From NCBI RefSeq assembly GCF_029989365.1, contig NZ_JAPRAQ010000004.1, positions 248,001 through 312,000 of the forward strand: a stretch of DNA of 64,000 nt, given 5' to 3'. How positions within the stretch are numbered: the first letter of the stretch is position 1; every line of letters starts with the position of its first letter. The stretch comes from Bradyrhizobium sp. Arg816 (GTDB lineage: Bacteria > Pseudomonadota > Alphaproteobacteria > Rhizobiales > Xanthobacteraceae). A program made the position numbers and the translations under genes. The notes under the pieces are model-generated. The model was not told where the DNA came from. It saw only the letters and a list, made by a program, of their open reading frames with translations, and did not search any database. This document shows positions 31,503 through 40,327 of the stretch, piece by piece.

Positions 31503-31978
31503 CGCTCCACCTCGGAAACTGAGGTGGAGCGCAGCTCGGCCCGCACGCGCTCGACCATGGCGCGCAGCTCGCTAATGGCCCAGCTGCAAATCTGGCCATC
31601 ATCGAAACCCTCCCCACGACCTAAGAGAAGGTCCTCGACTAGCTCGCGCTGATGAACGGCGAGGTGGTAGCGGCGATGGAAGCACCACCACGCCATGCTG
31701 TTCCAGTCGTTGAGAGACGGCGCAGGCGGACCCCATGATCCACGCTGGCCTTGCTGTAGCGGCTGCTGCTGTGGCTGCAAGCCGCGCTCCGCGGCATCGG
31801 CGAGCTGGTGCAGATCCAGGCCGGCAGCGCACATGGCGCGCCTGAGCGCGCCCACCGCCGCGGTGATCTCGCCGGGCTGGTCGGAGCTCAGCGCGAGCCG
31901 TAACAGCTTGCCGAGCTTGCCGGCGTCGACCTTGGCGGTGGTCGCGCGCGAGCGGCGCGGTAGCTTCTGCGTTGTCAT
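31499..31978 (-). CDS. Island protein of unknown function
   Basis: A 159-residue protein from ATG 31978, overlapping genes on both sides by four bases. A helical N-terminal half (AGKLGKLLRLALSSDQ, AVGALRRAMCAAGLDLHQLAD) is followed by a Gln-rich linker (QPQQQPLQQGQ) and a Trp-rich C-terminal region (NDWNSMAWWCFHRRYHLA). Coupling with the 30675 gene suggests joint action. No domain recognised. Confidence 0.6.
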   Translation of the reverse strand: MTTQKLPRRSRATTAKVDAGKLGKLLRLALSSDQPGEITAAVGALRRAMCAAGLDLHQLADAAERGLQPQQQPLQQGQRGSWGPPAPSLNDWNSMAWWCFHRRYHLAVHQRELVEDLLLGRGEGFDDGQICSWAISELRAMVERVRAELRSTSVSEVER

Positions 31979-32142
31979 CGCAGCACTTCCGCATTTTGTG
32001 CGGCTGGTGCTTGCGCTACCTCTTGCGGGGTACGGCTCTTCGGATTATTTGGTTTGACGGTAGCTTCTGGCGAGGAGCTGTCGGCGACTACATTGGCGGC
32101 GGCGTCATTCTTGACGCCGCCGCCTTTCATTTGCGGTGACAT
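31975..32142 (-). CDS. 55-residue leader gene of the right-end operon
   Basis: ATG 32142 to TGA 31975-31977, which overlaps the start of the next gene (ATGA). The product is low-complexity, Ala/Pro/Ser/Asn-rich (PEATVKPNNPKSRTPQEVAQ), probably disordered. The tight overlap supports a real, translated gene, but a function cannot be read. Confidence 0.5.
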   Translation of the reverse strand: MSPQMKGGGVKNDAAANVVADSSSPEATVKPNNPKSRTPQEVAQAPAAQNAEVLR

Positions 32143-32191
32143 AGTTTTTCCCGTTGTTCGGTGGTTTGGACGGCATCTTGCTGCTGGTCAT
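32105..32191 (-). CDS. 28-residue upstream peptide
   Basis: ATG 32191 follows the best ribosome site of this operon (AAGGAGACCACCG) and runs for 28 codons to TGA 32105, overlapping the next gene start in another frame. The peptide is basic at its C-terminus (ANERRRRQE). It may be a leader peptide whose translation feeds ribosomes into the 32142 gene. Confidence 0.4.
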   Translation of the reverse strand: MTSSKMPSKPPNNGKNYVTANERRRRQE

Positions 32192-32391
32192 CGGTGGTCT
32201 CCTTGGTTTGGTCGAGCGCTCTGCGAAAGCGCACACGGTATCTGGTGATTGATCAGTCAATTCGCGAATCCGAAAACAATTCGGGGCCGCTCCTCTACCT
32301 GAGACAATCCGCTTAAAAGCCTTTACGCTTCAACAAGGCCGTTACGCTGCTGAGACAACGTAAGACGTTGATTCAGGCTGTGATGTTCGTT

Positions 32392-32406
32392 ATGCCGGGA
32401 TCGCCA
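32392..32406 (+). repeat. attR core, partial copy of the tRNA-Arg 3' end
   Basis: Fifteen bases identical to the last 15 of tRNA-Arg (15702-15716), preceded by ATGTTCG as in the tRNA. It marks the right border of the island. The surrounding gap 32192-32610 contains this site, CTGAGACAA repeats at 32299 and 32350, and the leader of the patatin-like gene; no other gene is seen there. Confidence 0.85.
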
Positions 32407-32610
32407 GCTGCCTGACCCAAGACATCTCCGGGAGCAAGCCGTCGCGCCGCGAGCGCGGTGACGCTCGACAAGTGCCGCGGTGCGCTGGGACATATCCCGG
32501 GTGTGCAATGAAGTGGTGCGTGGAATTCCTTCCTGCCTAGGTTGCAATCACGGGTGGCCGTGGTTAGCGTGGTGCATTGTCCTTCGCGTCTGCATTTCGA
32601 GAATTGCCCC

Positions 32611-35391
32611 ATGGCCGATTTGCCCATGACCGCATCTTCCAGTACCGCCTCCTTGCCCGCGATCGTCGAGAAAAAGGCGGCTACGCTCGAAGAGCTGCAT
32701 GAAAAGGACGTCCTGACACGCGAGCAGGAAAATCTCACTTGGGCTCACGACCAGAGGTCGGAGGACGACGAGAATCGCGACTGGAAGGGCATAGGTCTGT
32801 CAGGCGGCGGTATTCGCTCCGCGACCTTCAGCCTCGGCGCGTTGCAGGCGCTGGTTGCGCACCGGCTGCTTACCAAGATCGACTACATGTCCTCCGTGTC
32901 GGGCGGCGGCTATATCGGCTCGTCGTTGCAATGGTGGTGGAGCAAGGCCCGCTTGGATGAAGCCGCCGAGGCGCAGCTTGCGGGCAAATCGACTGCGCCG
33001 CCTGAAACCTACGGCGCCGACGCGGCCAGTTTTCCCTATGGTTGCAGTCACCTCTCCGATCCCAAAATCCAGGACAGCGAGATCCAGAAGCGCAACCTCG
33101 CGTTTCTCCGAAATCACGGCAACTATCTGACGCCCGGCGACGGGATAACCGCCTTGTCCGGCATCTATGTCGTCCTGAGGACGTTGCTGATCAGCCTGAT
33201 CGTGTGGCTGCCGCTGCTGCTCGGACTGTTCCTGCTCATTCACGGCGCGAATGAACTGGCTTTGCTGGGAGCGCAAAAACTGCCCTCCTGGTTGTCCGAA
33301 CCGGACCCTTCCTACCGTCAGTATTTCAGATGGACGTGTGACGACAAGATCATGTCGTGCAAGTTCGCGCTGCCGCCGCTTTATGCGACGGCGCTTGCAC
33401 TCTACGTGTTTATCGTCGTCGGCTTCGTCCTGGCGTCGCTGGTCTTTGCTCTTCTTACCAGAGTTCCCAGCGAGACTCGTTCGACCAATCGGCCGAGCGT
33501 CAGGAGTGTCTTACTCGCTTTGTTCGGCCTCGTCATGATGTTCGGGCCGCCGGTGCTGTACCGGCATCTCATCAGCATCACGACAGCTCCTTTCGTCGTC
33601 CTGTCGGTGCTGATCGGCTTGTTCCTCGTGATCAGGTTCTGCTTCGATCAGTTCGCCAGGGTGCGTCGCATCAGCGGCAGCTACTGGTGGCGGCGGACGC
33701 TCGAGCAATGGTTTGGTTTCATGTTCAAGGTCGGCGTCGTCGTCCTGGTCATCGGCTCGCTGCCCGTGCTGCCGTACTGGGCCGTCCACAAGGCGGATGA
33801 AAGCGCAAAGCAGGCCTCAACGGCGGCCAAACCGTCTCAGGCGGCAACCTGTTCTGCGAATGCGGCAGACAGTTGCGCGCAGCCGGACGGGGCTTCCGGT
33901 GCGAAAGCGGCAAGCCTCGCCGCCGGCGCGGCCGGTGGACCCGCGGTCGCATTTGCTGCGCTATTCGCGATCCTCAGCGGCGCGGCCTCAGCGCTTTACG
34001 GATATTTCTCTGTTGCCAGGAAAGTTGATGAGGGCATAGCGGGCCGCGTCTTTCCGCCCCTTGGGGCGGGCATCTTTCTCTACGGCACGCTGACGGTCAC
34101 CTACATGGGCGCAGTCTTCGTGTTCGACGTCCTGGGAAGCCGGGAGCCGATCGTCGAAATGTCCAAGGCTGCGATTGGTTACGGTGCGGTGCTTTCGCTG
34201 CCGATCGCACTTCTTCTCTGCTTTCTCGCCAACGTCAACCAGGTCGGACTGCATCGCTTCTACCGTGATCGGCTCATGGAAGCCTTCATGCCGTCACCGG
34301 TGGCTGTCGCCGAGGGCTGGTCCACCTATTCGCCCGTGGCCGATAGCCTCAATGTCTTCGATCTCCGGACTTCTTTTTCCAGGGCGACCCATACCGTGGG
34401 GCCGGTCCCCTATCCGATCATCAACACGTTCGGACGCATCGTCAGAGATAAGGACCCGAAGATCGTCAGCAGGGGCGGAGAGAATTTCATCATGTCTCCC
34501 TTCTACGTCGGCTCGCGCTCGACGGGCTGGGAAGACGCCGAATCCTATTCCAGGCGCTACGGTCCGCTCACGCTCGCGACGGCCATGGCTGCATCCGGCG
34601 CGGCGGTCAATTCGAACGCGGGCTATATCGGCACCGGCTTGACTCGCGATCGCCTCGTCTCCGCAGTGATGACCATCCTCAACATGCGGCTCGGCATCTG
34701 GGTCGGCAATCCCGGGCGCAAGGGCAAGCGGCGGCGCACGCCGCTTTACTGGAGCCCGACGCTGACGGCCGGCCTGTTCGGCTTCGGCCACGCGCGGACA
34801 AGCGCTTTCATCGAAATCTCGGACGGCGGAAACTTCGAGAATCTCGGGCTCTATGAACTGGTGCGGCGCAAGCTCGGCGTCATCATCCTGATCGACGGCG
34901 AAGCGGACGCGACCATCGCGCTGCCGGCGCTGGTATCGGCTGCGGTTCGCATCAAGGAGGACTTCAAGGCGACCTTGACGTTCCCCGCCGGCCTCGGCGT
35001 CGATCGTCTCGTGCCGGTCGACAAGGCCGTGGGCTACCCCGCCGGCGCGCATTTCGCGCAGGCGCCCTACGTCGTGGGACGCGTCGAGTACGAAGACGGA
35101 TCGCCGCCGGGCATCGTCATCTATCTGAAGGCGACGTTGATCCGGGATCTCGATTTCACGACCTCGGGATACCGCGCCGGCAATCCGGATTTCCCACATC
35201 AGACCACGCTGGATCAATTCTTCGATCCGACGCAGTTCGAAGCCTATCGTGATCTCGGTTTCCGCAGCGCTGCGCTGATGATCAAAGAGCTGAAGCTCGC
35301 GGGAGCCAATGGCTTCCCGACTCAGGACAAGATCTGGTTGAACTACCTGAAGCTCAGCGCGGCAAAAGCAGCAGGTGCATCATCACGCTGA
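32611..35391 (+). CDS. Patatin-like phospholipase with a multi-span membrane insertion
   Basis: A 926-residue protein from ATG 32611; an in-frame TTG at 32542 is possible but has no better ribosome site. The patatin half starts IGLSGGGIRSATFSLGALQA (oxyanion loop, residues 62-80) and the nucleophile elbow SSVSGGGYIG (Ser97). The catalytic-Asp motif ISDGGNFENLGLYEL comes only at Asp738. Between them lie about eight hydrophobic segments (from about residue 186 to 560), so both catalytic pieces belong to one membrane-embedded protein. I infer a membrane-bound lipid acyl hydrolase. It is the first gene outside the island and its 3' end overlaps the next gene antisense by 38 bases. Confidence 0.85.
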   Translation: MADLPMTASSSTASLPAIVEKKAATLEELHEKDVLTREQENLTWAHDQRSEDDENRDWKGIGLSGGGIRSATFSLGALQALVAHRLLTKIDYMSSVSGGGYIGSSLQWWWSKARLDEAAEAQLAGKSTAPPETYGADAASFPYGCSHLSDPKIQDSEIQKRNLAFLRNHGNYLTPGDGITALSGIYVVLRTLLISLIVWLPLLLGLFLLIHGANELALLGAQKLPSWLSEPDPSYRQYFRWTCDDKIMSCKFALPPLYATALALYVFIVVGFVLASLVFALLTRVPSETRSTNRPSVRSVLLALFGLVMMFGPPVLYRHLISITTAPFVVLSVLIGLFLVIRFCFDQFARVRRISGSYWWRRTLEQWFGFMFKVGVVVLVIGSLPVLPYWAVHKADESAKQASTAAKPSQAATCSANAADSCAQPDGASGAKAASLAAGAAGGPAVAFAALFAILSGAASALYGYFSVARKVDEGIAGRVFPPLGAGIFLYGTLTVTYMGAVFVFDVLGSREPIVEMSKAAIGYGAVLSLPIALLLCFLANVNQVGLHRFYRDRLMEAFMPSPVAVAEGWSTYSPVADSLNVFDLRTSFSRATHTVGPVPYPIINTFGRIVRDKDPKIVSRGGENFIMSPFYVGSRSTGWEDAESYSRRYGPLTLATAMAASGAAVNSNAGYIGTGLTRDRLVSAVMTILNMRLGIWVGNPGRKGKRRRTPLYWSPTLTAGLFGFGHARTSAFIEISDGGNFENLGLYELVRRKLGVIILIDGEADATIALPALVSAAVRIKEDFKATLTFPAGLGVDRLVPVDKAVGYPAGAHFAQAPYVVGRVEYEDGSPPGIVIYLKATLIRDLDFTTSGYRAGNPDFPHQTTLDQFFDPTQFEAYRDLGFRSAALMIKELKLAGANGFPTQDKIWLNYLKLSAAKAAGASSR

Positions 35392-35917
35392 TCGCGACGA
35401 GAGACGCCAGGCTGACTGCGATGGCACTACGCTTCTCAGGCGCTCTCGACACGAAGCCGGTCATCGTCGTCATCGAGGCGAGGCTGGCGAGCAGGAACGC
35501 CATGGCGAACTCGGCCCCGTCGCGGCCGATCCCGGCGGCCGCTTCGACCACGCTCCTCAGGGCTTCATAGACATGAAGCTCTTTGCCGAGGCAGAACGCG
35601 GCGAGCGTAAGCAGCCATGTCGTGAGGAGCCTTCGCGCAATGGAATCCTTGCCGGCGTCGGGAATGAGCCGGTCAGCGGCGAGGGACAGTCCATAGAGAA
35701 GCGCAGGCGGTATGACGCCGACGAGCAGGTACTCGACGTCGTCGATGTGGACCCGGCCGTGTGTGGTGATGGACTTGGCGAGGACAAAGGCGACGCAACC
35801 CGCGAGCAGCAAACCTATGTTGAGCATCGCGGAAACGGGTGACGGCAGGCCACGTGTGTCATGGCTTCCCTCGGAGCCGCGATGGCTCGCCGATGTCATT
35901 GCCAGTCCGTTTGCCAT
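35354..35917 (-). CDS. Multi-span membrane protein of unknown function
   Basis: From ATG 35917 the protein has 187 residues; the frame is also open to an ATG at 35956. About five hydrophobic segments are visible, for example SAMLNIGLLLAGCVAFVLA, LLVGVIPPALLYGLSLAA, LLTTWLLTLAAFCLG, FAMAFLLASLAS and IAVSLASLVAISVMMHLLLL. No family recognised. The gene is convergent with the patatin-like gene and overlaps its last 38 bases. Confidence 0.65.
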   Translation of the reverse strand: MANGLAMTSASHRGSEGSHDTRGLPSPVSAMLNIGLLLAGCVAFVLAKSITTHGRVHIDDVEYLLVGVIPPALLYGLSLAADRLIPDAGKDSIARRLLTTWLLTLAAFCLGKELHVYEALRSVVEAAAGIGRDGAEFAMAFLLASLASMTTMTGFVSRAPEKRSAIAVSLASLVAISVMMHLLLLPR

Positions 35918-35986
35918 CGTCGCGATCCTCGGCCACACCGTACACCACGCCAGCAAGAATTCTAGGCAAGCATGGCTAACGACGAA

Positions 35987-36862
35987 TTAACGCTTCAATT
36001 GGCGCGAAAGTTCGTCCGCGCGGATCAGTCGGGTGCCGCCCGGTGCTCCTTCCAAGTCATTGATACGAATGAAGAAGTTGGCGCCGGTGAGCTTTACCCT
36101 GACGGGGATGCAGGCCACATTCTGGGCATTGGTGCGGTATTTGATGATTTCGACGCGCTGATCGGCAAGCCCGACCGATCCGACCGCCGTGGCGCCCCTG
36201 GGATGCAGCCCGGCCATGATCTGGCTGTTGAAGCCGCCCCTCACGACGCTCGGGTCGAAGGAAAATTGGGATCTGTTGCTGCGCCAGTCCCAGCGCAGGG
36301 GTGCATCGAATGTGGTGTTGTCGGTCTCCTTGCATCGGTCACGCCGGCCGGCATAACCGGTGTGGAATTGGGTCAGGCGGTAACCGTCGTTGTTGTCGCT
36401 CGCGTCATAGCCGTAATCGTGATGCCAGTCATATTCGAGCGCCGAGACCGAGCCCTGGAATGACGGCAAGTCGCGCGGCCTTTGGCACCTTTCAAACTCC
36501 TCCTGCCTCAGGCGATTGAGGCTGATCCGCTTGCGGATGGGTTCGGGATCGATCGCGCCGCTCGCAATGGTCCGGCCAGTCTTGACGACGATCGCGCCCG
36601 ATCTCGGCTCGTTCGAGAACAGTTCCCTTGTGACATAGATCAACCTGGCTTCGGATGTCGTCAACGCGAGACCGTCGGCCGGCACCGCCTTCCAAGCTCT
36701 GTCGGGACTCCAGTAAAACAATTCCTGCTCGGCGCTGGCGGTGAGCAGCCCGGCAACGGCATCGCAGGAATAGTCGTCGGCGCGGGACATGCCCGTCGAG
36801 GCAAGCCAGACCAGTGCAATCGAAAACAAGGGCAGCGACAGGATCTTCGAGATCTTCGTCAT
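35987..36862 (-). CDS. Secreted protein of unknown function
   Basis: A 291-residue protein from ATG 36862; an in-frame ATG four codons upstream is possible. The signal peptide (KILSLPLFSIALVWLASTGM, cleavage near SRA-DDYSCD) is followed by a Cys-containing beta-rich domain (YSCDAVAGLL, RLIYVTRELFSNEP, GAIVVKTGRTIASG, CKETDNTTFDAPLRW). I see no catalytic motif. Probably periplasmic. Confidence 0.65.
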   Translation of the reverse strand: MTKISKILSLPLFSIALVWLASTGMSRADDYSCDAVAGLLTASAEQELFYWSPDRAWKAVPADGLALTTSEARLIYVTRELFSNEPRSGAIVVKTGRTIASGAIDPEPIRKRISLNRLRQEEFERCQRPRDLPSFQGSVSALEYDWHHDYGYDASDNNDGYRLTQFHTGYAGRRDRCKETDNTTFDAPLRWDWRSNRSQFSFDPSVVRGGFNSQIMAGLHPRGATAVGSVGLADQRVEIIKYRTNAQNVACIPVRVKLTGANFFIRINDLEGAPGGTRLIRADELSRQLKR

Positions 36863-37216
36863 GGCGACAGGCACCTCATTTCAGGCCAGCGACTTGTTTA
36901 GACCGGTGATTTGTTGTGATGCCGATCCCGGCGAAATGCGGCACATGTCGTGCAAAAAAGAGCAATTGGCGAAAGAAAACAGGTGTCACTATGATTGCTC
37001 CACGCACGGAACGCAACCACCAGCGCGACGCCAGGGGGATCACGCGCCTTGGCCGGTCCGACCATGCCAGCTTCGTTGCGGCTGCCCTCGGAAAACGCGA
37101 TTGAGCGATGTCATGGCGCGAGCTGTTTGCTTCGCCGGGGTACGCGCTGATATAGGCAATGAGCCACCGGCCCGACTGACGTCCACCAGTTGCGTGCCAC
37201 GTTGTCGGAGATAACA
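36863..37216. other. Intergenic stretch with no supported gene
   Basis: These 354 bases separate the secreted protein gene from the metallohydrolase. Open frames of 60-110 codons occur on both strands, but none has a ribosome site or protein-like composition. The stretch presumably holds two divergent promoters; I see no strong palindrome in it. Confidence 0.5.
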
Positions 37217-38356
37217 ATGCCTTTCGACTTGATCCTGCGCGGCGGCCGTGTGGTCGACCCGTCCCAGAAGCTCGATGCCGTGACGGACATCGCCTTTGCC
37301 GGCGGCAAGGTCGCCGCCGTCGGGACCGGGCTCAAGGCCGATCCGGGCACCGATGTGCGCGACGTCTCGCGTTACATCGTGACGCCGGGGCTGATCGATC
37401 TGCACACCCATGTCTATTGGGGCGGCACCTCGCTCGGCATCGACGCCGAGGAATTCTGCCGCCTCTCCGGCGTCACCACGGCGGTCGATACCGGCAGCGC
37501 CGGTCCCGGCAATTTCGCGGGCTTCCGCAAGCATGTGATCGAGCCGAGCCAGGTCCGCATCCTCGCCTATCTGCACGTCTCGCATGCCGGCATCTTCGGC
37601 TTCTCGCACCGGATCATGGTCGGCGAGAGCGAGGAGTTGCGGCTGATGAATCCGATCGAGGCGGCCAAGGTGGCCGATGCCAACCGCGACCTCATCGTCG
37701 GCATCAAGGTGCGCGTGGGGCTGCACTCCTCGGGAACGTCGGGGATCGTGCCGCTCGACATCGCGCTCGAGGTCGCGAACGAGGTCGGCATGCCGCTGAT
37801 GGCGCATATCGACCATCCGCCGCCGAGCTACGAGGAGGTGCTGGGCCGCCTGCGTCCGGGCGACGTGCTGACCCATGCGTTCCGCCCCTTCCCCAATACG
37901 CCGGCGACCGCGCAGGGCACGGTGAAGAAGGCGGTGCTGGACGCGCGCGAGCGCGGCGTGCTGTTCGACATCGGCCACGGCAAGGGCTCGTTCGCCTTCA
38001 AGACCGCGCGCGCGATGCTCGCCAACGGCTTCTATCCCGACACCATCTCCTCCGACATCCATCAGCTCTGCATCGACGGCCCGGCCTTCGACCAGGTCAC
38101 GACCATGTCGAAGTTCTTGTGCATGGGCATGGAGCTGTCGGACGTGATCGCGGCCTCGACGGTGAACGCGGCGATGGCGCTGCGGCGTCCCGAGCTCGGC
38201 AGCCTCAAGCCCGGCTGCGTCGGCGACGCCACGCTTGTTACGGTCAGGCAGGGCCAGTTCGACTATGAGGACGTCGTCGGCGAGCACCTGATCGGCGATC
38301 GCAAGATCGTCTCCGAAGGCGTCGTGATCGGTGGCCGCTGGTGGCATCCGAAATAG
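37217..38356 (+). CDS. Amidohydrolase/deacetylase-family metallohydrolase
   Basis: A 379-residue enzyme from ATG 37217 (CGGAGATAACA upstream). The amidohydrolase pattern is complete: a beta-sandwich N-terminus (DLILRGGRVVDPSQ), VTPGLIDLHTHVYWGG with the HxH metal pair (about residues 58-73), Lys/His ligands in IKVRVGLHSS and MAHIDHPP, and the late acidic SSDIHQLC (about 281-288). The C-terminal VGDATLV-x-V sandwich return also fits. Family members hydrolyse N-acyl amino acids, dihydroorotate-like rings or related amides. The convergent ABC receptor gene may supply its substrate, which is inference. Confidence 0.85.
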   Translation: MPFDLILRGGRVVDPSQKLDAVTDIAFAGGKVAAVGTGLKADPGTDVRDVSRYIVTPGLIDLHTHVYWGGTSLGIDAEEFCRLSGVTTAVDTGSAGPGNFAGFRKHVIEPSQVRILAYLHVSHAGIFGFSHRIMVGESEELRLMNPIEAAKVADANRDLIVGIKVRVGLHSSGTSGIVPLDIALEVANEVGMPLMAHIDHPPPSYEEVLGRLRPGDVLTHAFRPFPNTPATAQGTVKKAVLDARERGVLFDIGHGKGSFAFKTARAMLANGFYPDTISSDIHQLCIDGPAFDQVTTMSKFLCMGMELSDVIAASTVNAAMALRRPELGSLKPGCVGDATLVTVRQGQFDYEDVVGEHLIGDRKIVSEGVVIGGRWWHPK

Positions 38357-38366
38357 CCGGAATCTT

Positions 38367-38512
38367 CACCTCGCCCCGCTTGCGGGGAGAGGTCGGATCG
38401 CATCGCAAGATGCGATCCGGGTGAGGGGGACTCTCCACGAGTCTCGCTGTCACCGCGTTTGCGGAAGCAGCCCTCACCCCAACCCTCTCCCCGTAAGAAC
38501 GGGGAGAGGGAG
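38367..38512. repeat. Compound palindromic repeat between convergent genes
   Basis: Several stems are visible: CCCCGCTTGCGGGG, a GATCGCATC...GATGCGATC pair at about 38396-38418 and CTCTCCCCGTAAGAACGGGGAGAG at about 38485-38508. CACCTCGCC/GGTGAGG-type arms link them. The mosaic resembles multi-stem intergenic elements frequent in rhizobia. It can serve as a terminator for both neighbours. Confidence 0.75.
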
Positions 38513-38518
38513 AACAGG

Positions 38519-40129
38519 CTACTCGTTCTTGTCCACATTCCAGAACATCGGCGTCGCCGGGCCGTCGATCACGCCGGTGAGCGATTTGCGCCAGGCGCTC
38601 GGCGCCTGGAACTGGCCGAGCGGGACGTAGATCACCTGGTCGTAGGCCTCCTTCTGCACCTCAAGCGCGATCTTCCTGCGCTCCTCGGGCGAGGTCGCGC
38701 GGGCAAAGGAATCGCGCAACTCCTCGAGCTTGGGGTCCTCGGACCAGCCGTACCAGCCACCACTCGTGCCCTTGCCGCCCATCGGCACGTTGACCAGCGG
38801 GTTCAAGGAGTCGGCGGCGCCCTGGTAGGTGAAGAACATGTTCCAGCCGCCTTCCTTCGGCGGCTTCTGGATTGCCCGGCGGGTGACCACGGTCTGCCAG
38901 TCCATCGCCTGCAGATCGACCTTGAAGCCGGCGTCGCGCAACAGCTGCGCGACCACGACCGGCTGCGCCTTCAGCAGGATCTGGTCGGTCGGCGCCAGGA
39001 TCACCACGGGCGTGCCGTCATAGCCGGACTCGGCCAGGGCCTTCTTCGCCTGTGCCAGGCCATTGCCCTTGATCAGGGTCTCGCCACCCTCGTCGCTCGC
39101 GAGCGGCGTGTCGCAGATGAAGAACGCGCCGCACAGCTTGTAGTATTTGGGATTGCCGATTTGTGCGTCGAGCACGTCCTTCTGGTTGATCGCCAGCATC
39201 GCGGCGCGGCGGATCTTCACATTGTCGAATGGCGGATGCAGAAAATTCATCCGGCCGAACGACTGGAAGCCGAACTTGTTCAGGATGGATACGTTGATGT
39301 CCGGATTGGACTCGAGCGCGGGCAGCATGTCGAACGGCGGCGTCTCGACGAAATCGACATCGCCTGACTGCAGCGCGTTGAGCGCGGTCTGCGCGTCCGG
39401 CATCGTGATCCACTCGACCCGGTCGACCTTGGCCACCTTGCCGCCCGAGGTCCATTCGGCCGGCTCCTTGCGCGGCGCATAGTCGGTGTTCTTTTCGTAG
39501 ACGGCCTTCACGCCGGGCTGGAATTCGGCCGCGACGAATCTGAACGGGCCGGAGCCGATCTGCTCGGGAATCTGCTTGGTGATCGGGGTCTCCGCAAGCC
39601 GCTTGGGCATCATGAAGGCGACAACGGCCGACGGCTTGGCGATCGTTTCCAGCACGAGGCCATAGGGCTCCTTCAGCTTGAAGACGATGGTCTTGGCATC
39701 TGATGCTTCGATGGCGGCCGTAAAATCCATCAGCTTGCGCGCCATGCCGTCGACGCTCGTACCCCAGCGCTTCAGCGAGGCGACGCAGTCTTCCGCCGTC
39801 ACCGGTGCGCCATCATGCCACTTCAGGCCGTCGCGCAAGGTGAAGGTGTAGGTCAGCTTGTCCGCGGACACCGTCCAGTCGGCCATCTGCGGCTGCACCT
39901 TGAAGCTGGAATCGATGCCGAGCAGCGTATCGTAGACCATGTAGCCATGGTCGCGGGTGATGATGGCTGTCGTGAAGCCAGGGTCGGTGACGCGAAGGTC
40001 CGATTGCATCACCGCGCTCAGGGTCTTCTTTCCGGTCGCGGCAGATACAACCGACGTCCAGGCCAGAGGAAGTGTCGATGGCGCAACAGCCGCAAGCTGA
40101 AGCAGTTTCCGTCGCGAGACGTGAACCAT
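38519..40129 (-). CDS. ABC transporter substrate-binding protein, family 5 (peptide/opine type)
   Basis: A 536-residue receptor from ATG 40129 with AGGAGAAGCG upstream. The N-terminus (SRRKLLQLAAVAPSTLPLAW) has a twin-Arg motif suggesting Tat export, with cleavage near VSA-ATG. Family features: YDTLLGIDSSFKVQPQMADWTVSADKLTYTF..LRDGLKWHDGAPVTAEDC near the N-terminal third and FKLKEPYG. The C-terminal half has RRAIQKPPKEGGWNMFFT and LEELRDSFARATSPEERRKI. No permease or ATPase genes are adjacent. It faces the metallohydrolase gene across a repeat. Confidence 0.88.
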   Translation of the reverse strand: MVHVSRRKLLQLAAVAPSTLPLAWTSVVSAATGKKTLSAVMQSDLRVTDPGFTTAIITRDHGYMVYDTLLGIDSSFKVQPQMADWTVSADKLTYTFTLRDGLKWHDGAPVTAEDCVASLKRWGTSVDGMARKLMDFTAAIEASDAKTIVFKLKEPYGLVLETIAKPSAVVAFMMPKRLAETPITKQIPEQIGSGPFRFVAAEFQPGVKAVYEKNTDYAPRKEPAEWTSGGKVAKVDRVEWITMPDAQTALNALQSGDVDFVETPPFDMLPALESNPDINVSILNKFGFQSFGRMNFLHPPFDNVKIRRAAMLAINQKDVLDAQIGNPKYYKLCGAFFICDTPLASDEGGETLIKGNGLAQAKKALAESGYDGTPVVILAPTDQILLKAQPVVVAQLLRDAGFKVDLQAMDWQTVVTRRAIQKPPKEGGWNMFFTYQGAADSLNPLVNVPMGGKGTSGGWYGWSEDPKLEELRDSFARATSPEERRKIALEVQKEAYDQVIYVPLGQFQAPSAWRKSLTGVIDGPATPMFWNVDKNE

Positions 40130-40327
40130 TCGCTTCTCCTGACTTGACGCAAAACGAAACCAGATGGCGGTTGCCGAACATGGGCAGCGTATGGCGGGGA
40201 GCCACGCGTGACAAGCAGGGGTTGCTTCTACCGATCTGGATTCGTTAGCGGACAAGCAAGGGCTGTGCCGCCGAGGCCGGCGGTACGAGCAATCGCCAGA
40301 AGTCGTCTCGCTTCTGACGGACGCGCG

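Noticed and set aside
36876..37217. A 113-codon minus-strand frame before the metallohydrolase
   Set aside because: No ribosome site, mixed composition, and it fills the promoter region of the adjacent gene.
37040..38347. A 435-codon minus-strand frame
   Set aside because: It is antisense to the metallohydrolase gene with its intact metal-ligand motifs.
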